This document shows, in pieces, positions 12,961 to 26,475 of a stretch of 64,000 nucleotides of DNA (positions within the stretch are counted from its first letter, which is position 1; each line of letters starts with the position of its first letter). The stretch lies in the NCBI GenBank assembly GCA_037833965.1, contig AP031351.1, positions 13,466,501 to 13,530,500 of the forward strand. The letters are read 5' to 3'. The stretch comes from Marchantia polymorpha subsp. ruderalis (taxonomy: Eukaryota; Streptophyta; Marchantiopsida; Marchantiales; Marchantiaceae). The notes beneath the pieces are model-generated. The model worked only from the letters and a program-made list of their open reading frames with translations, made no database searches and had not been told where the DNA came from. The position numbers and the translations under genes are program-made.

Positions 12961-15900
12961 CAATTCACCTGCTCATATATCCAAGCCATTTTCTATACTT
13001 CTCGGTTTTGCCAAAACTCATGCAATGGATACAAACCTTACTATGCAGTTTTGCACTGAAACCGAGTTTATGGGATTTTCAACATAATGCTCAAATGACG
13101 AGTTCTATTCTAGTAACTTGAAAGTCAGTTTCTGAATTGTGATGGATAGTAGATTTTTGCGAAAGTATTGAATTGTGAATCTCAAAATGGACGTGTTTTG
13201 ACACTGATCTATTTCATATATCATGTTTACCAAGATTGTGTACTTGTAATCGTATTTAAAATCAGACAGAAGTTTTGTAAAATTTCAAATTGAAATAATT
13301 TTTATAAGATTTATGAGTTCTTTTAATTTTTATTGATGTTGCAGATAATTCTTATTGATAACATTTTCAATGATTCTTAAGATAGATTCTGCAGGATATT
13401 TATTAGTTAAAAGGGAAATAATTTCCTAATTCAAATTCAAATTTCAAAACAGGAATGTTCAACTCTTTGCTTGCAAATTTTTTTTAAATAAGTAATATTT
13501 TTTATTTTAAGTTTGAGTAAAAGATTTGCATATGATTGGTACGATAAAATTGAAGTTTCAAATCATATTGCATCTTGATATCTCTTTTCAATCATATCTC
13601 TATTCAAAATCAAATATTGTTTCATCCACCAAAGATTATATTTGGTGAGTGATTTCAATTATCATTAAATTTGATAAAAATAAATAAAAATCGCATTCAA
13701 CTATAATATTTTTGAAAACTATGATGAAGATAAATATCAACGTGTTTGAAAAAAAAATGCATCATAATAATTGACGTTATTCTTGTAAACAAAAAGCAAA
13801 TATAGTAATAAGAATTTAAAAAAATTACTCAATTTCTTCATGTCAATAAAATATTTGAAACTTGTACTTAGTTTTATATTACTATCAATGTTCGTCCTTA
13901 ATAAATGAAAACAACCAATGTTTTAAATTCTCAAAAGCACATATTACTCACATAAAATGAAAAAAAATTATAAATAAGGCTACTTTGTTTAAAAAAATTG
14001 CACAAAATCAAAATTGTAATATAACAAATTTACAAATGCAATGATTTATAGTTATGGTAAATTATGAAAATAATGTAAATAAATAATTTACAAGCAATTT
14101 TTCATTGATATAAAAAAACGCTGTTAGATTTTACAAAAATGTGTTGTCAAGCATAGTTTTTAAATTAAGATTCAATTTTTTCACACAAAATATTTATGCA
14201 TATATAAAAATATATAAATTATCAATACATGTATATAAATTCGATATTTTAAAACAAAATTGATACAAATAATAATATGCATAAGATGAAGAGTGCAATT
14301 ATCATTGAATTAAATTATATTTTCATATGTCATATGATATATATATTTATATAAAAGTCAATTTATTTTGCAGTAATTGTAAGAAGAAAAATTTATCTAT
14401 TGCTTTGATTGAAAATTCAATAAGGATTAAATAATAATATATATTCTCATTTTATATCATATTTTAAATTTCAATTAAAATAAATTGATTATATAGTATA
14501 AAATTCAATGATAAAACTACTCGCTTCAAACGTTTTTATGAAATCTTGTATCCACGTAATAATTTGAAATTTGAAATTATTGTTTTATGATACTGCTGTT
14601 TTCTATTTTTTATTAACTCTATAAAAGAAAATAATTTAATTTAATTTAAATTAAAATTTTTATATATCTGGATATCAATAATATGTATGTTCAATATAAA
14701 ATAATTTCAATAATTTACCATTTATTTTTTATTGTGAAATATTTTTTAGGTCTATACCAATTTTAAAATTATACTTATCTAACTTTTTGTATTGGCAATA
14801 TTTTATTATTACTAATGAAAATGCGCTATATGAGATAGTTATAAGTATATTTATAAATGAAAATATTCAAGAAAAGTATTATGCATATGCTCATTGCACT
14901 TGATTTTTTTTCCATAAATATATATTTCGTTTAAAATTTTTAAATATTAAAAAATAGTTGTAAAAAATATTTATAATAAATTAATTTTGAGACTGAAAAT
15001 GATGTTATCTGATAATTAAAAAAAATATCATAAAAAATTATGCAGATTATGGAAAACATGTACCAAGTTTACATCAAGATTTTTCAGATGATACCATGTT
15101 GGATATATAGTATGCCTTATTGTGAAATTAAATATTTTTAGAATCATTGTGCAAATTATATGGAAGTCAACTACATCAAAGTCATGATCAATTAAAAATC
15201 TGTTATGATTGAAAAAGACAGTTTCAACTTTGCTTGATAATTATAGCAATTTGCGTATTATTTCACAGTAAATATGTTTTTATATAATGTATATATATAT
15301 ATTGTTTATTATTAGGGTATATTAATCTATCATTGGATTATTTATCTAGCTATGATAATATCGATATTGATGCATAATTCTATTTAATTTTCTTCTCAAG
15401 AGATTATCGTCATTACAAGAAATATAATTGTTTCTTATTAATTCAATATTACATTGCGTTTACATTTTTTATAATTCTGAACATCTTATCATCATGATCT
15501 GTTGATTGCATAATGTAAATGTTTTGTTTATCAGATTCAATGTACAAAAAAATATAAGTGCTCATGATAGACATATTTTTCGAATGCATTGAGTTGATAA
15601 TCCTATTAAGATGAACAAATAAAATATTGATGATTTTTAGCTTTGCTTCACTAATAGAGTTGTTTACTTACTAGTTTATTATATATTTTTGAAATATTAA
15701 AGTCTTCAGAGATAACATGTGATCATTTTATCATCTCAAGAAAGCATATTTGAAAAGAAACAGAACTGATTTATACATGCTACAGAATTATGACTTCGAT
15801 AAATATTTGTTCGATGGATCAGAATTGATCACAAGTTATATCTCCAGCGTAATGTTCAAATTCGATTCTCTTATTTGACAAAGATTAACAACGAGATACT

Positions 15901-17820
15901 AATATCGGTAAAAAATAAACCTGAGGTTTAACCTCTAATAATTGGATTATAATGTGTTCTACAAGATCTTATAGTTATGTCAATGGCATTTGATAGACTA
16001 GAGATTGCTAAACGTCAAATACTTTGATTTTCATCGAAGGGTATGGATATGTAACTTGAGTTTGTAGAGTTCTAGTGGATGGTTAGGTTTTGCTTCCACA
16101 AAGTAAAATATCAGCCTCTTGTAACTGCAGCAGTAGCATTTATTTTTTTGAGAAGTTAGTACAAGATACTCGCTGACGAGCCAACCTTATATTATATTGC
16201 TGGTTTTAGTTTATCACGTTTGTCTTCCAAGTCTGCCCGAGACGTTTTCTCTAAAGGACACGAAATGAATGATATATGGCTCAATGACTGCTGCACAATG
16301 TGACTTCGAATCTCGCATGTACACCACTTATCTCCAACAATGCGGTACTGTCATATACCAGAAATATGTTAATGTGGTTAGCTTCATGTGGAAAGCTAGT
16401 GTTTCATGAGGTTTTTTCTTACTTTCTGCTATACTACTTCGAAAGCTTCATAGCTGCACATCATATCTAGGAAGATTTAATTGATAGACACATATAATTA
16501 ATCATGTCAATTTAACCGTCATACGTGAATCCCAAACTTGGCCAGATTCTAGACACGAGTAAGCGAATACTTCGTTAGACTCAAGGACTACAGTACGAAT
16601 GAGGTAGGATTTGAACCGTACCGGCAGGATTTTGTTTTCCCCAATGAGCGGAAGAACACGTTCAGCGGAGAAGGTTATTCTGATACGCTTTATGTACATG
16701 TTTTCGTACTTTTAAGGTTGCTCATAGTTCATAGGACGATGCAGCGGGGAAGTTACTCCTAACATTACATGTACTTAGATATTAGAGAATGTGTAAACAG
16801 TTCTGGAGGAATGCAGCCAAAAACCACTGAAAGTAAATCCCACAAGATAGTAGACGGAAGTGTGGAATTTTTAACCAAGTATAATTGAATAGAACCAATT
16901 AACATTCAGCAACGACACATATTGAAGCAATGTTGTTTCATTCTGCATATAATGAAACAAAATCATGAACCTGAGAATTTAAAACTATCTTCTCATAGTC
17001 AAAGCCTGTGTGATCCAAGGGAAGTGGATACAGCAAGATAATTCTGAAATTTTTCTAACCATTTGTATCGACATTTATCAATAAATATAATTAATTGAAA
17101 ACTAATACTGCGTTTACATGACATGACTTTGTATATTCAATACAGTTTCTTATTAGCTTTTGAATGTAATGTAGACATGTTGAAAAAGATTGTGGAGTTA
17201 CATTAGAATTTAGTCAATATTTGTCTCAATTAAAAGACATCTGTAAAACTATTAAAGACTTCTTTTTCAAAAAGTCCAAATTATTGTTCAAAGTTTTAGT
17301 TCATTGATTTCCTAAATTTTTTTTTATTAAATAATCTGAAAAGTGTGATCAGTACTATGAGGTAAAAAAAGTATGTGCAAATTGTATTGATACAAGTAGA
17401 CAAATATTTTTGAGCAAACTAAATTATTTTGCATCTGGTTTAGATTTTTATAATACATCGTAAGTGTATATTTTCATTCACAATTGATATGACGAATGGA
17501 AATAATGAAAAAATTCTTGTGGGTTAATATCAATCAATAATGAAATTTTAGTAAAGCTAACTTTAATTTATAAAGAATATCAAAAAAACGTTAACATAGC
17601 CAGATACAGTTCAGTTGTGAGTATTGTTCTAAACTCTAAATTAATGTTAGTAATTTTTTAAGCATGCACGCATGTTTTATTTGATTAAATTGTGGATGCG
17701 GAAACACAAATTTCACGTAAAGGTACCACAATACCATAAGTCTTTAAGCTCATTTTTTCATAACAATATTTATATATCTGATGTAGATGGCAGCAAAGAC
17801 ATAAGAATCAATGGATTAAT
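12961..17820. other. AT-rich intergenic block
   Basis: Nearly 5 kb of very AT-rich sequence with frequent A and T runs, especially from 13.2 to 16.0 kb and again from 16.9 to 17.8 kb. There is no open frame beyond about 65 codons and no terminal repeats that I can pair. A slightly less AT-rich stretch sits at about 16.0-16.8 kb. It is probably old, decayed transposon DNA, but nothing identifies the family. Confidence 0.5.
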
Positions 17821-18879
17821 GAATGTAAATGGTAAATAGATCAAGCCTGTGTGACTCAAAGTGTCAAAAGGCTGAAAAACACAATACTAACAAACCAACT
17901 CCAACCTAGGAGAGAACCAAAAGAACCCCCTAACTAGTGCCCAAAGCACTAGAACGCTAACTAATAACATACATAATGTAACAACCTAAATCATAAGGCT
18001 CAAGTTGAAGCAAAGAATAGAAATTCTCAACATCAACTTTATGAGCCACTATAATCTCTATATATCTAGTACAAGTAAGAAACACATGCTATTCATACTC
18101 AACATTTTGCCCATCACATAGCCTTTCACTCCTATCAATATTCAACCAACGTAATTACTCAATTCCAAGCATATGAGATCCTGTTCTATGACTGGCAATA
18201 ATATGACGTAAAGATGTAGAGATTTATGCAACAAGGTACCCTTGCTCACAGTAAATAAGCATAGGATTCACGTGAAGTTGATAAAACTGCATTTTAGTGC
18301 ATACTCTCCTCCAAATGATGTTGAGAAACTCTTCCTTAATACGCTCGCGAAGGGCCATAGGTTGCAGATCCCAATCCAATTCCTTCACATTCCACCTCAA
18401 ATATCAAGTCATCACATCTGCAAACCATCCCTTGGAACGTGTGGCACGCAAAGCGTGAAGAGTAAGTCGAGAAGCATCAAGAGATCTAACCCTTTTAATA
18501 TAAGTAATGGTCAAGTAGAGAGCTTCAACCTCAAGAGGTAAACGACCAATTTTTGCAAGAAGAATAACATAAGGAGTTTGGTTCCTTACACCTAATTATT
18601 CTTGTAGGAAGATCTTTTGCAACCTCTCCACACGATCCAAACTTGTCTTCTTACTGCCAGGACCCCACACTTATGTCCCATATAGAACCAACTGCAATAC
18701 TAAGCTCCTAAATAAAAATTTCCTAAGACTTCAAGACACTAGATGAGCTCTTGTACATCGATTTAAAAACGAATATAGAGCTTTCTAACCAGCTTCTACT
18801 CTCTTTTGCACAAAAAGTGCCCAACTATAATTCTAAAAAAATCAATGCCTAAATATTTGTAACTCTTCACTTGTTCCAA

Positions 18880-19094
18880 TTATGCTCCCTTGTAAAAGAG
18901 AGAGAACTTGGAACTAGTGCCCACAAGAATGAACTTTGATTTTTCCAGATTGACTTTCATCTGATTTTGAGTACAAAAGCTAGTCAAAGTATCAAGGTGT
19001 TTCTGTAAACTAATTGCATCACGTGCCAATAATATGATATCATCTGCATACAAAAGAGCTTTGATCACAAAGTCTTCAAGTTGGACTCCTTCAC
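18880..19094 (-). pseudogene. LINE reverse transcriptase, catalytic YADD part
   Basis: Encodes the catalytic ALLYADDIILLA motif with both aspartates, followed by LQKHLDTLTSFCTQNQMKVN, which is the standard RT thumb-side block. This is the direct continuation of the reverse-transcriptase fragment at 22680-23265; the two pieces are collinear once the 19.1-22.68 kb insert is removed. Confidence 0.87.
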
Positions 19095-19570
19095 TCTCCG
19101 TATGATACGGTAGGATCCTCGGCCTACCACTTACTTACAGCAGTGGTCTGGTAGAGCTGGCCGTCGTTGCGGGTTTATTTTGTGTCTGATCATGTTATCC
19201 GGAAAACGAACTCGAAGTATGAGAAAAGGAGAATATATGAAATACTCCTCATTTCCAACCAAAATATGATAGAACTCAAGGCCTCTCAAACAAAGTGTTG
19301 TTATATTGTGAAAACAGACTTCATAATGTACTCAGATCGAGAATCTGAAGACAGTCGGCTCAAATAGGCATATGACATAGCAATACCTACATTTGTATCT
19401 CGTTGGAAGCTATTCTAGGGAGACACATAACAAAACCTTTGTTACTGCCATGTGGCAACTCTGCACAATTCACCTTGTGTGTTTCATCTATCAAGTAAAC
19501 ACATCTGTGACTACAAGTGTTGTCATTGATCCTTTTACCTCATAAAAACACTAGATTCATAAAAACACTA

Positions 19571-19641
19571 GGTTGTATAAAAAATACTTGCGTTCATTGT
19601 GTCCGTAGGACACAATGAACGCAAGTACTTCTTATACAACC
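19571..19641. repeat. Palindrome, about 34-bp arms
   Basis: Arms beginning GGTTGTATAA and ending TTATACAACC pair around a short GTA-like centre; the inner 20 bases of each arm (ACTTGCGTTCATTGTGTCC and its complement) match perfectly. Two direct copies of ATAAAAACACTAG lie just before it, at about 19540-19570. Confidence 0.9.
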
Positions 19642-19752
19642 CCGTCACCAGAATGAGAGAGACGATGATGAAGACCGACGAGTAATTGAAGTTGATTATT
19701 AGGGCTAATGAATGACGATGACGAGTAGTTGAAGTTGATTATTAGAGATAGA

Positions 19753-19824
19753 AATTCGCGCTCTATCTCTGATTTGAATCAACTCTAATTAGAGTTGATT
19801 CAAATCAGGCATGAAGCGCAAATT
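19753..19824. repeat. Palindrome with perfect 20+20 core
   Basis: The core at 19769-19808 is a perfect inverted repeat of 20 bases with no spacer. Pairing extends imperfectly outward (AATTCGCGCT against AGCGCAAATT). It is preceded by two near-identical direct copies of the motif GAGTAGTTGAAGTTGATTAT, at about 19679-19705 and 19720-19746. Confidence 0.9.
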
Positions 19825-19851
19825 TTATTACTCGGAAAACGTGGGAATAAT

Positions 19852-19890
19852 TTTGAAATGGCATAATCGATTCGGTTATGCCATTTCAAA
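19852..19890. repeat. Palindrome, 15-bp arms, 9-nt loop
   Basis: Arms TTTGAAATGGCATAA and TTATGCCATTTCAAA match perfectly around TCGATTCGG. Weak pairing continues outward, with ACGTG-like ends on both sides. Confidence 0.9.
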
Positions 19891-20112
19891 CTATTTCCGG
19901 GTTTTCACGTACACCAACTCGGAATTGACGGTATAAAATGACACACAGCTTCATCATTAGTTCCAATTCCCTCACTAATCGATGTGACGTGAGATGGGAT
20001 GAGATGAAAATTCGTGTAAGGAGAGAGAAGTTGTACTTCTGGTCGTCTTTATTTTTTTGAGCGATATGACACTGAGACATATCGCTAAGTTACTCCTGAG
20101 TGACTGAGCGAT

Positions 20113-20484
20113 ATGACACTAAGGCCAAAAATTCCGGTCAGGAAATTGATCGAGGAATGGCAGGAGCGCAATTACTGCATAGGTCTTTTCAAAGCGAAGT
20201 CCACGCTCCAGTCCGAGAGCGAAGGTGAACAAAAAGCTGCGCTCGATGATTTGATAGAGCTGTGCTAGAAGAACAGAACGAACAAGGATTGGATCGTCCA
20301 AGAAGTACTCCTGATCGATATCGTCAAAGCTCTCAAGTCCTCCGACCGAGATATGCGAGGAAGCTTGGCCGCTCTTCTCGCGCTAGTGCAAAAGATTAAA
20401 CCAAATCAAGTGCCCTTGAACAGTTCGTCCGCTGCCTTGGACGAGAAGCGGGCGTGGCGAAAGCGTCGTCGTGGCGATCTATAG
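20113..20484 (+). pseudogene. ARM-repeat (U-box-type) gene fragment with internal stop
   Basis: A 124-codon frame from ATG to TAG interrupted by one TAG at 20266-20268. It reads LIEEWQERNYCIGLFKAKS, EGEQKAALDDLIELC, stop, KNRTNKDWIVQEVLLIDIV, then SSDRDMRGSLAALLALVQKI. The helical Leu/Ala pattern with NRTNKDWIVQE and SLAALLALVQK resembles Armadillo repeats of plant U-box or ARM-only proteins (family knowledge). The GC content is higher than the surroundings, and neither flank continues the protein. I read it as a captured, dead fragment; the exact parent gene is unknown. Confidence 0.68.
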
Positions 20485-20564
20485 CTTCTTGCACAATTTG
20501 CTCTTCCTAGGCATGTGCATATTATCATGTGCATGTAGCAAATTCGAAATACAGATTCTGATTA

Positions 20565-21345
20565 CAGAGAGAGATAGAGTAAGAGCGACAGAGAGAGGAG
20601 TGGTGGGGGGGACAGATAGAGAATAGAGAGAGAGAAGATAAAGTGAGAACGATAGAGAGGCGAGGGGTGGGGGGTATAGATAGAGAATAGAGAGAGAGAA
20701 GATAAAGTGAGAGCGACAGAGAGGCGAGGGGTGGGGGGGATAGATAGAGAATAGAGAGAGAGAAGATAGAGTGAGAGCGACAGAGAGGCGAGGGGTGGGG
20801 GTATAGATAGAAAATAGAGAGAGAGGAGATAGAGTGAGAGCGATAGAGAGATTGGGGAGGGACAGATAGAGAATAGAGAGAGAGGAGATAGAGTGAGAGC
20901 GACAGAGAGATTGGGGAGGGACAGATAGAGAATAGAGAGAGAGTAGATAGAGTGAGAGCGATAGAGAGAGAAGGGGTGGGGGACAGATAGAGAATAGAGA
21001 GAGAGTAGATAGAGTGAGAGCGATAGAGAGAGGAGGGGTGGGGGGAACAGATAGAGAATAGAGAGAGAGAGAGGAGATAGAGTGAGAGCGATAGAGAAAG
21101 TAGGGGTGGGGGGGACATATAAAGAATAGAGAGAGAGTAGATAGAGTGAGAGCGACAGAGAGATGGGGGGGACTGATAGAGAATAGAGAGAGAGTAGATA
21201 GAGTGAGAGCGACAGAGAGATGGGGGGGACTGATAGAGAATAGAGAGAGAGGAGATAGAGTGAGAGCGATAGAGAGAGATAAGGGGGGGACAGATAGAGA
21301 GAGAAGAGATAGAGTGAGAGCGACAGAGAGAGATAGGGGGGAAAA
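20565..21345. repeat. Purine-rich minisatellite, about 60-bp unit
   Basis: About a dozen copies of a roughly 55-65 bp unit made of GATAGAGAATAGAGAGAGAG, then TAGATAGAGTGAGAGCGA, then CAGAGAGA and a run of G. The units differ mainly in the length of the G run and the number of GA pairs. The opposite strand gives long Ser/Leu/Tyr-rich frames in two phases (20525-21446), which are artefacts of the repeat. Confidence 0.93.
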
Positions 21346-21606
21346 GATAGAGGAGACCGCGGCCTTTCTTCCTTGCCCAAGGGAGAAAGGCCCCTCTCCC
21401 CCTGTCTAAAGTCTGCGACAAATGCCGCTGACAAATTGGGAAACAAATTGGAAGCCCCAGGTCAGATGAGTGCCTTACCTTCCGTCACTTAGTCGGGTAG
21501 CAGGAGTGAGTTGAGTCCCGGCTCCCGATGCCTTGTTGCAACATGTTACTTTTATGACAAAGCTCTGCATATCTGGGAGCCGAAGACAATAGTTGTCAAA
21601 AGAACA

Positions 21607-21660
21607 CGTGGATGCGTCTGAAAGCTAAATCGATGGATTTAGCTTTCAGACGCATCCACG
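21607..21660. repeat. Perfect hairpin, 25-bp arms, 4-nt loop
   Basis: Arms begin CGTGGATGCGTCTGAAAGCT and are perfectly complementary over 25 bases around GATG. It lies between the two tandem arrays of the insert. Confidence 0.93.
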
Positions 21661-21689
21661 TTCAGTTTGGGCACCTCAACGGCGGTCTT

Positions 21690-22000
21690 GCGAGCTGTTG
21701 CAAGAAAGGGTGAGATCAGTGACAGAGAGCGAGACAGAGAGAACACTTTGTACTGGAGTGAAAAGCCTTGACATCATGGGCAGTGAAGCCCCAAGCTGAG
21801 TCCGGGCTGCTGCAAGAAAGTGCGAGATCAGAGACAGATAGCGAGACAGAGAGAACACTTTGTAGCGGAGTGGAAAGCCTTGACATCATGGGCAGTGAAG
21901 CCCCAAGCAGAGTCCGGCTGCTGCAAGAAAGGACGAGATCAGAGACAGACAGCGAGATAGAGAGAACACTTTGTAGTGGAGTGGAAAGCCTTGACATTAT
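21690..22000. repeat. Tandem repeat, about 111-bp unit, nearly three copies
   Basis: The landmark GAGAACACTTTGTA recurs at about 21739, 21851 and 21961, giving periods of about 110-112 bases. Each unit contains TGCAAGAAAG, GAGATCAG, a short GACAGAGAGCGAGACAG stretch, AAGCCTTGACAT and GGGCAGTGAAGCCCCAAGC. The third copy is cut short after TTGACATTATGGGCA. Confidence 0.9.
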
Positions 22001-22655
22001 GGGCAAGTCCATCACCACCAGAGGAATCCTTGACATCTGGTAAAGAGATATTGACGACCATAGCTTCTGAAGTACTTCCTCCCGTCATCAATCTTCCCAT
22101 CATCTGCTTTCTTCCCTTCGCCCTTACTGCCTGATAAGGGGCTACATATCCCAAGCAGAATACGTCGGTATGTGTGTGGCGGAGTAACCCAAGGATCTCT
22201 CTGGGCGAAAGCTTTGACTGATGTTGTTAGCGGTCAGGGCTGTCAGACAGTCACAAGTAATTCCAACATAGGAACTGAGTTGAGCAATCAAGGAAGTGCG
22301 CAAGGACCTTACACCACTAAGTGCTGGCCAACATTGGGTTTCTCAGCGCCTTGTATCATTAATCTAGTCCCTAGGAAAGCCCGGCGCTACGCGAACAAAA
22401 AAAAACCTCGCCCATGAAGTAAATCATCGCACCTACAATTTTAATAAAAAAAATCTATAAATTCTTTTTTTTTAGGAACGATTCATCCTTCCCGAACGCA
22501 GCATACAACTTTTCGTTGTAATGCGCTCTCCAAGTGTATTTATTTTCTTGCCATTAACAAGTTTTTGGAAGAAAACCTACTTGTGTCGGTTTCGGGAACA
22601 GGTACGCACTTGTTTAAGGTCGTTCGAGCTTTTCTTGGGAGTGTGGCATTAATTA

Positions 22656-23265
<610 letters not shown>

Positions 23266-23270
23266 CATGG

Positions 23271-26200
23271 CTATAAATTTTATTATCTCAAATATATACC
23301 AAATAAGATCATGCTAAATAATTGAAGTTACTTCGAATCTGACTGTTTTTTCAATTTAACTTTATCACTTGTATAATACTTGAAAATTGTGGACTTAAAA
23401 AGTTCTAACCATTTAACAGTAAATTAATCCATATGTACTATCATACTTACCATACAATGTTTTACTGATCAATGCATGAAAAGGGAGTATTTCTAAAAGC
23501 AGAAATACTCCCTTTTCTTCCTTGTTCATTGTTCCCGGATTGCCACAAAAGCCCATAGCTGTGCATGGAACTCCAAGCACGGCTGTGGTTGGTTTAAGAA
23601 AAAATACAGCTCCTTATCTTTCTTTTCAATTGTGTGATGGATAGAACCAATCACCATCGTTTCCTACAAGTTAGAGAGTGGAGTTTATTAAATCTACTAT
23701 TCATAGGCGGTTCAAAAGAGTTACATTTTAAAATCTTTGAAGATGGAATTTACAAGAAAGGGAAATATGTAAACTAATACCAATGTGAAATTGGTTGGAT
23801 AGGTCTTCTAAACAAATGCAAGTGTTAGAAATTTAACTTATTCATATTTTTCCTCAACAACTTGTAACCATTATCATTGTTTTACATTGTAACCTAATCA
23901 AACACATGTAGCTTCCAATATATATTGAAGTACTTAAATTGGAGATGCATGGAGCGGGCAGAAAGATGGATGTCTTAAAAAAAATGAATACCTGTACATT
24001 TATGAGAATTAGGAATATTATTATTATGTTCAGTTGTCTGGAATTTGTGTACTATAATATCAAGCTATCTACTACGAAAAGGGGAGAAGAATAGAATTAA
24101 GATACACTATTTTTCCTTAGAACCCGCGATTTTACTTCTGTAGATGAGTTGCATGCATGCGATGTTGGAACTGCGTGTAAGAGCATGTTTTTACTGCCAT
24201 AAAAACTGGCTCCTTATTATCCTTGGGAAGAATTCCTATTGGCCTTGGTTGGACCCTGCTTTGTATTGATGTTTGTCATTCCCATAGTGTTTATATCACT
24301 ATAAGTCCTATCTATTATTTTCTTTAAAATAAAGTGGAAAGAACAGTCCTAGTTGTCTGGATTATCAACGTGGGAGACCAGAAGAGACCCTAGAGCTCTA
24401 GACCTATTTCGTTATGTACACACTAGTCTGTGGAAGTTTTAGTCATACACTTGTAACACTTCGAGGATTCGAACCTCATGACACCTATCATCTAGTAGAT
24501 AGTGGAGATTGGCCCCGTATAAAGATGATTTCATTTTCTTTTAAGGTCGCAAGACATCTAAACAACATGAGTGCGATGTTTATATTAGCTTTGTTAAATC
24601 CATGGCATTGAGCAAAATTGTGAATACATCGTGGCATCTCTATCTTCTCATTAAACCCTCCAGAATGTGAAAGCTCTGAAACAGAATAAACTCCCCTGTT
24701 ACCCGAGAATAATTATAGTCAACTTATTCTCACCGTCCTTTGAGGAGTGACGATGCTGCAAAATTTCTTGGATGTCATTTTCACCAAGACTAATTCTCAC
24801 GCGATACTCGTGTGGGAGGCCCAACGGCAGTTAACTAGATGTCGCCAGAAACGTCCTTAGTCTGTAAGTCCGGACTTGATACTCGCACGTGGTCAAAGTA
24901 TCTCGTGATTATTTTCCCTGAGACGTGTAGAGCCAAAAAGTTTTCCGGCCTCTACGGTTCGCAAAGCACTTTGGTCTGCTTTCGTTTTGTCGTCAACTGC
25001 AGACAAGCTTCCTCACTTGCATGACAATTCAAATTAGACTGAGACATGTTTCGAGCTCTAATATCATCGAAAACCTCCGGTTTGACTAAGGAGAGTCGAC
25101 GGTTTGGCAAGGCGTTCCGGCGCCGTGGGGATGAATCTCATGTCTACATCGACTCGCGACTTCAAGGACCTCGTAAAACTCTGGTCATTTCCTTTCATGG
25201 CAATAAATTTCCTCCTAGGTGAGACCACTATATTTTTTCGGTTTAAAGCAAGCAACTACCAGGTGGAAATGACGTCGACAATTGGCGAAGTTTATGTTAT
25301 ATGCGAAAACAGATTCTAATGTACTCGAAAGATGCTACAATGTGCATTATGAGGGACAGACGCTTCAAGATTGTGCAACTGTATGTGCAAATCGCATTTT
25401 ACTTGTGTAACGTTGTGACAGCAGCGAACTGTAGGCAAAACCAATCTCCGCGATCTGATCAACACATGATTCTACTTACATTCGCTCAAAGTACCATGGT
25501 AAGTTAAGCGAAAACTAAAATGAAACCGAGTCTCCTTGTTTATAGCCCAACGTCGATAAATGATGTACCAATTCAAAGATGGCCCGAACAGAACGCGCAG
25601 TACAGCATTTCACCCGGATGCGGGACTTAAAGTACAGTTGTCAGATTGCTGGTGAAAAATCTGTATCATCAGGACTTCAATTCGTAAACATCTGTGACAG
25701 GCACCGTTAGTTTGGCCACACTTCATATATTACTGTATAGTACTGTACTGAACTTCCCAACTCGCAAAGTTCATGTGCAGGTTTACCGGTAAGGTATGTC
25801 AGGCGATGCCTACCGACAGAAAGATGCCTGATGTAAAATCTTCAACAAACAGTCTATTCAGCATTTGTCCAGTACCAGGTGCGGCTAGGCAGGCGGCCAT
25901 GATGTTCAAGATGGTGTCAGCCGTATATATTCTACAGAGCTTCCTATCTTTCCTAGTAGATATCTCATGGGAGCATAAGTACTGCGTGAGCTGAAATGGA
26001 AACGAAATCCATAAACAAGGAACTCGTCACGCAAAGGCAAACCACAATTCCTCACATGACCATACCGCCACAATTATCCTATTTGCTTTTATCAGAGGCG
26101 TACGGGAGCTACACAAGAGACTACATTCTCATTCCTAGATTCGGAATACAATGAAGACATTATACCTCTCTGATTCACCTTTTGAGAGTATGGACCTTCG

Positions 26201-26475
26201 CAATTGATACTAACTACAAAGAACGCAGCTCGTAGAAAATAGAAAACTTTGGACGATAATTCCTCAAGTGGCTGAACATGATTCAGGTGGAAACAGTCAA
26301 CGAAGATAGAGCATTACCTCCAACGAAAAGTGTGTGCGCCATCCACAATATAAGCAATTTAACCATGCATATGAGTAACTTAGGAGAAACCTACTTATTG
26401 GCCTAAAAGGTATAACAGCCTCCGCAAGATGACGAAAGGAGCAAAAGCTAATGAATGGGACATACGGACATGGTA
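23271..26475. other. Intergenic region downstream of Sec20
   Basis: Contains the hairpin at 23478-23517 and AT-rich DNA to about 24.4 kb, then a less AT-rich stretch from 24.7 to 26.4 kb that may include the Sec20 3' UTR. Frames here reach at most 81 codons and none shows a recognisable domain. Confidence 0.4.
23478..23517. repeat. Perfect hairpin, 17-bp arms, 6-nt loop
   Basis: Arms GAAAAGGGAGTATTTCT and its complement surround AAAAGC. It lies about 200 bases beyond the visible 5' end of the LINE. Confidence 0.9.

Noticed and set aside
16600-16625. Second B-box-like GGTTCAAATCC on the minus strand
   Set aside because: The flanking bases do not form a T stem and no A box is found.
13000-17800. 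Possible organellar DNA insertion in the AT-rich block
   Set aside because: No mitochondrial or plastid gene, tRNA or rRNA sequence is recognisable; AT richness alone is not evidence.
20525-21446. Two long minus-strand frames of nearly 300 codons rich in Ser, Leu and Tyr
   Set aside because: They are produced by the purine-rich minisatellite, exist in two phases at once and have no protein domain.
22172-22417. 81-codon plus-strand frame at the end of the LINE insert
   Set aside because: It has no recognisable domain, codons look random, and it ends in a Lys run from a poly(A)-like stretch.
24461-24480. tRNA-like B box (GGTTCGAATCC on the minus strand)
   Set aside because: A T-arm-like stem is present, but no matching A box, anticodon arm or acceptor stem could be folded, so neither a tRNA nor a SINE is supported.
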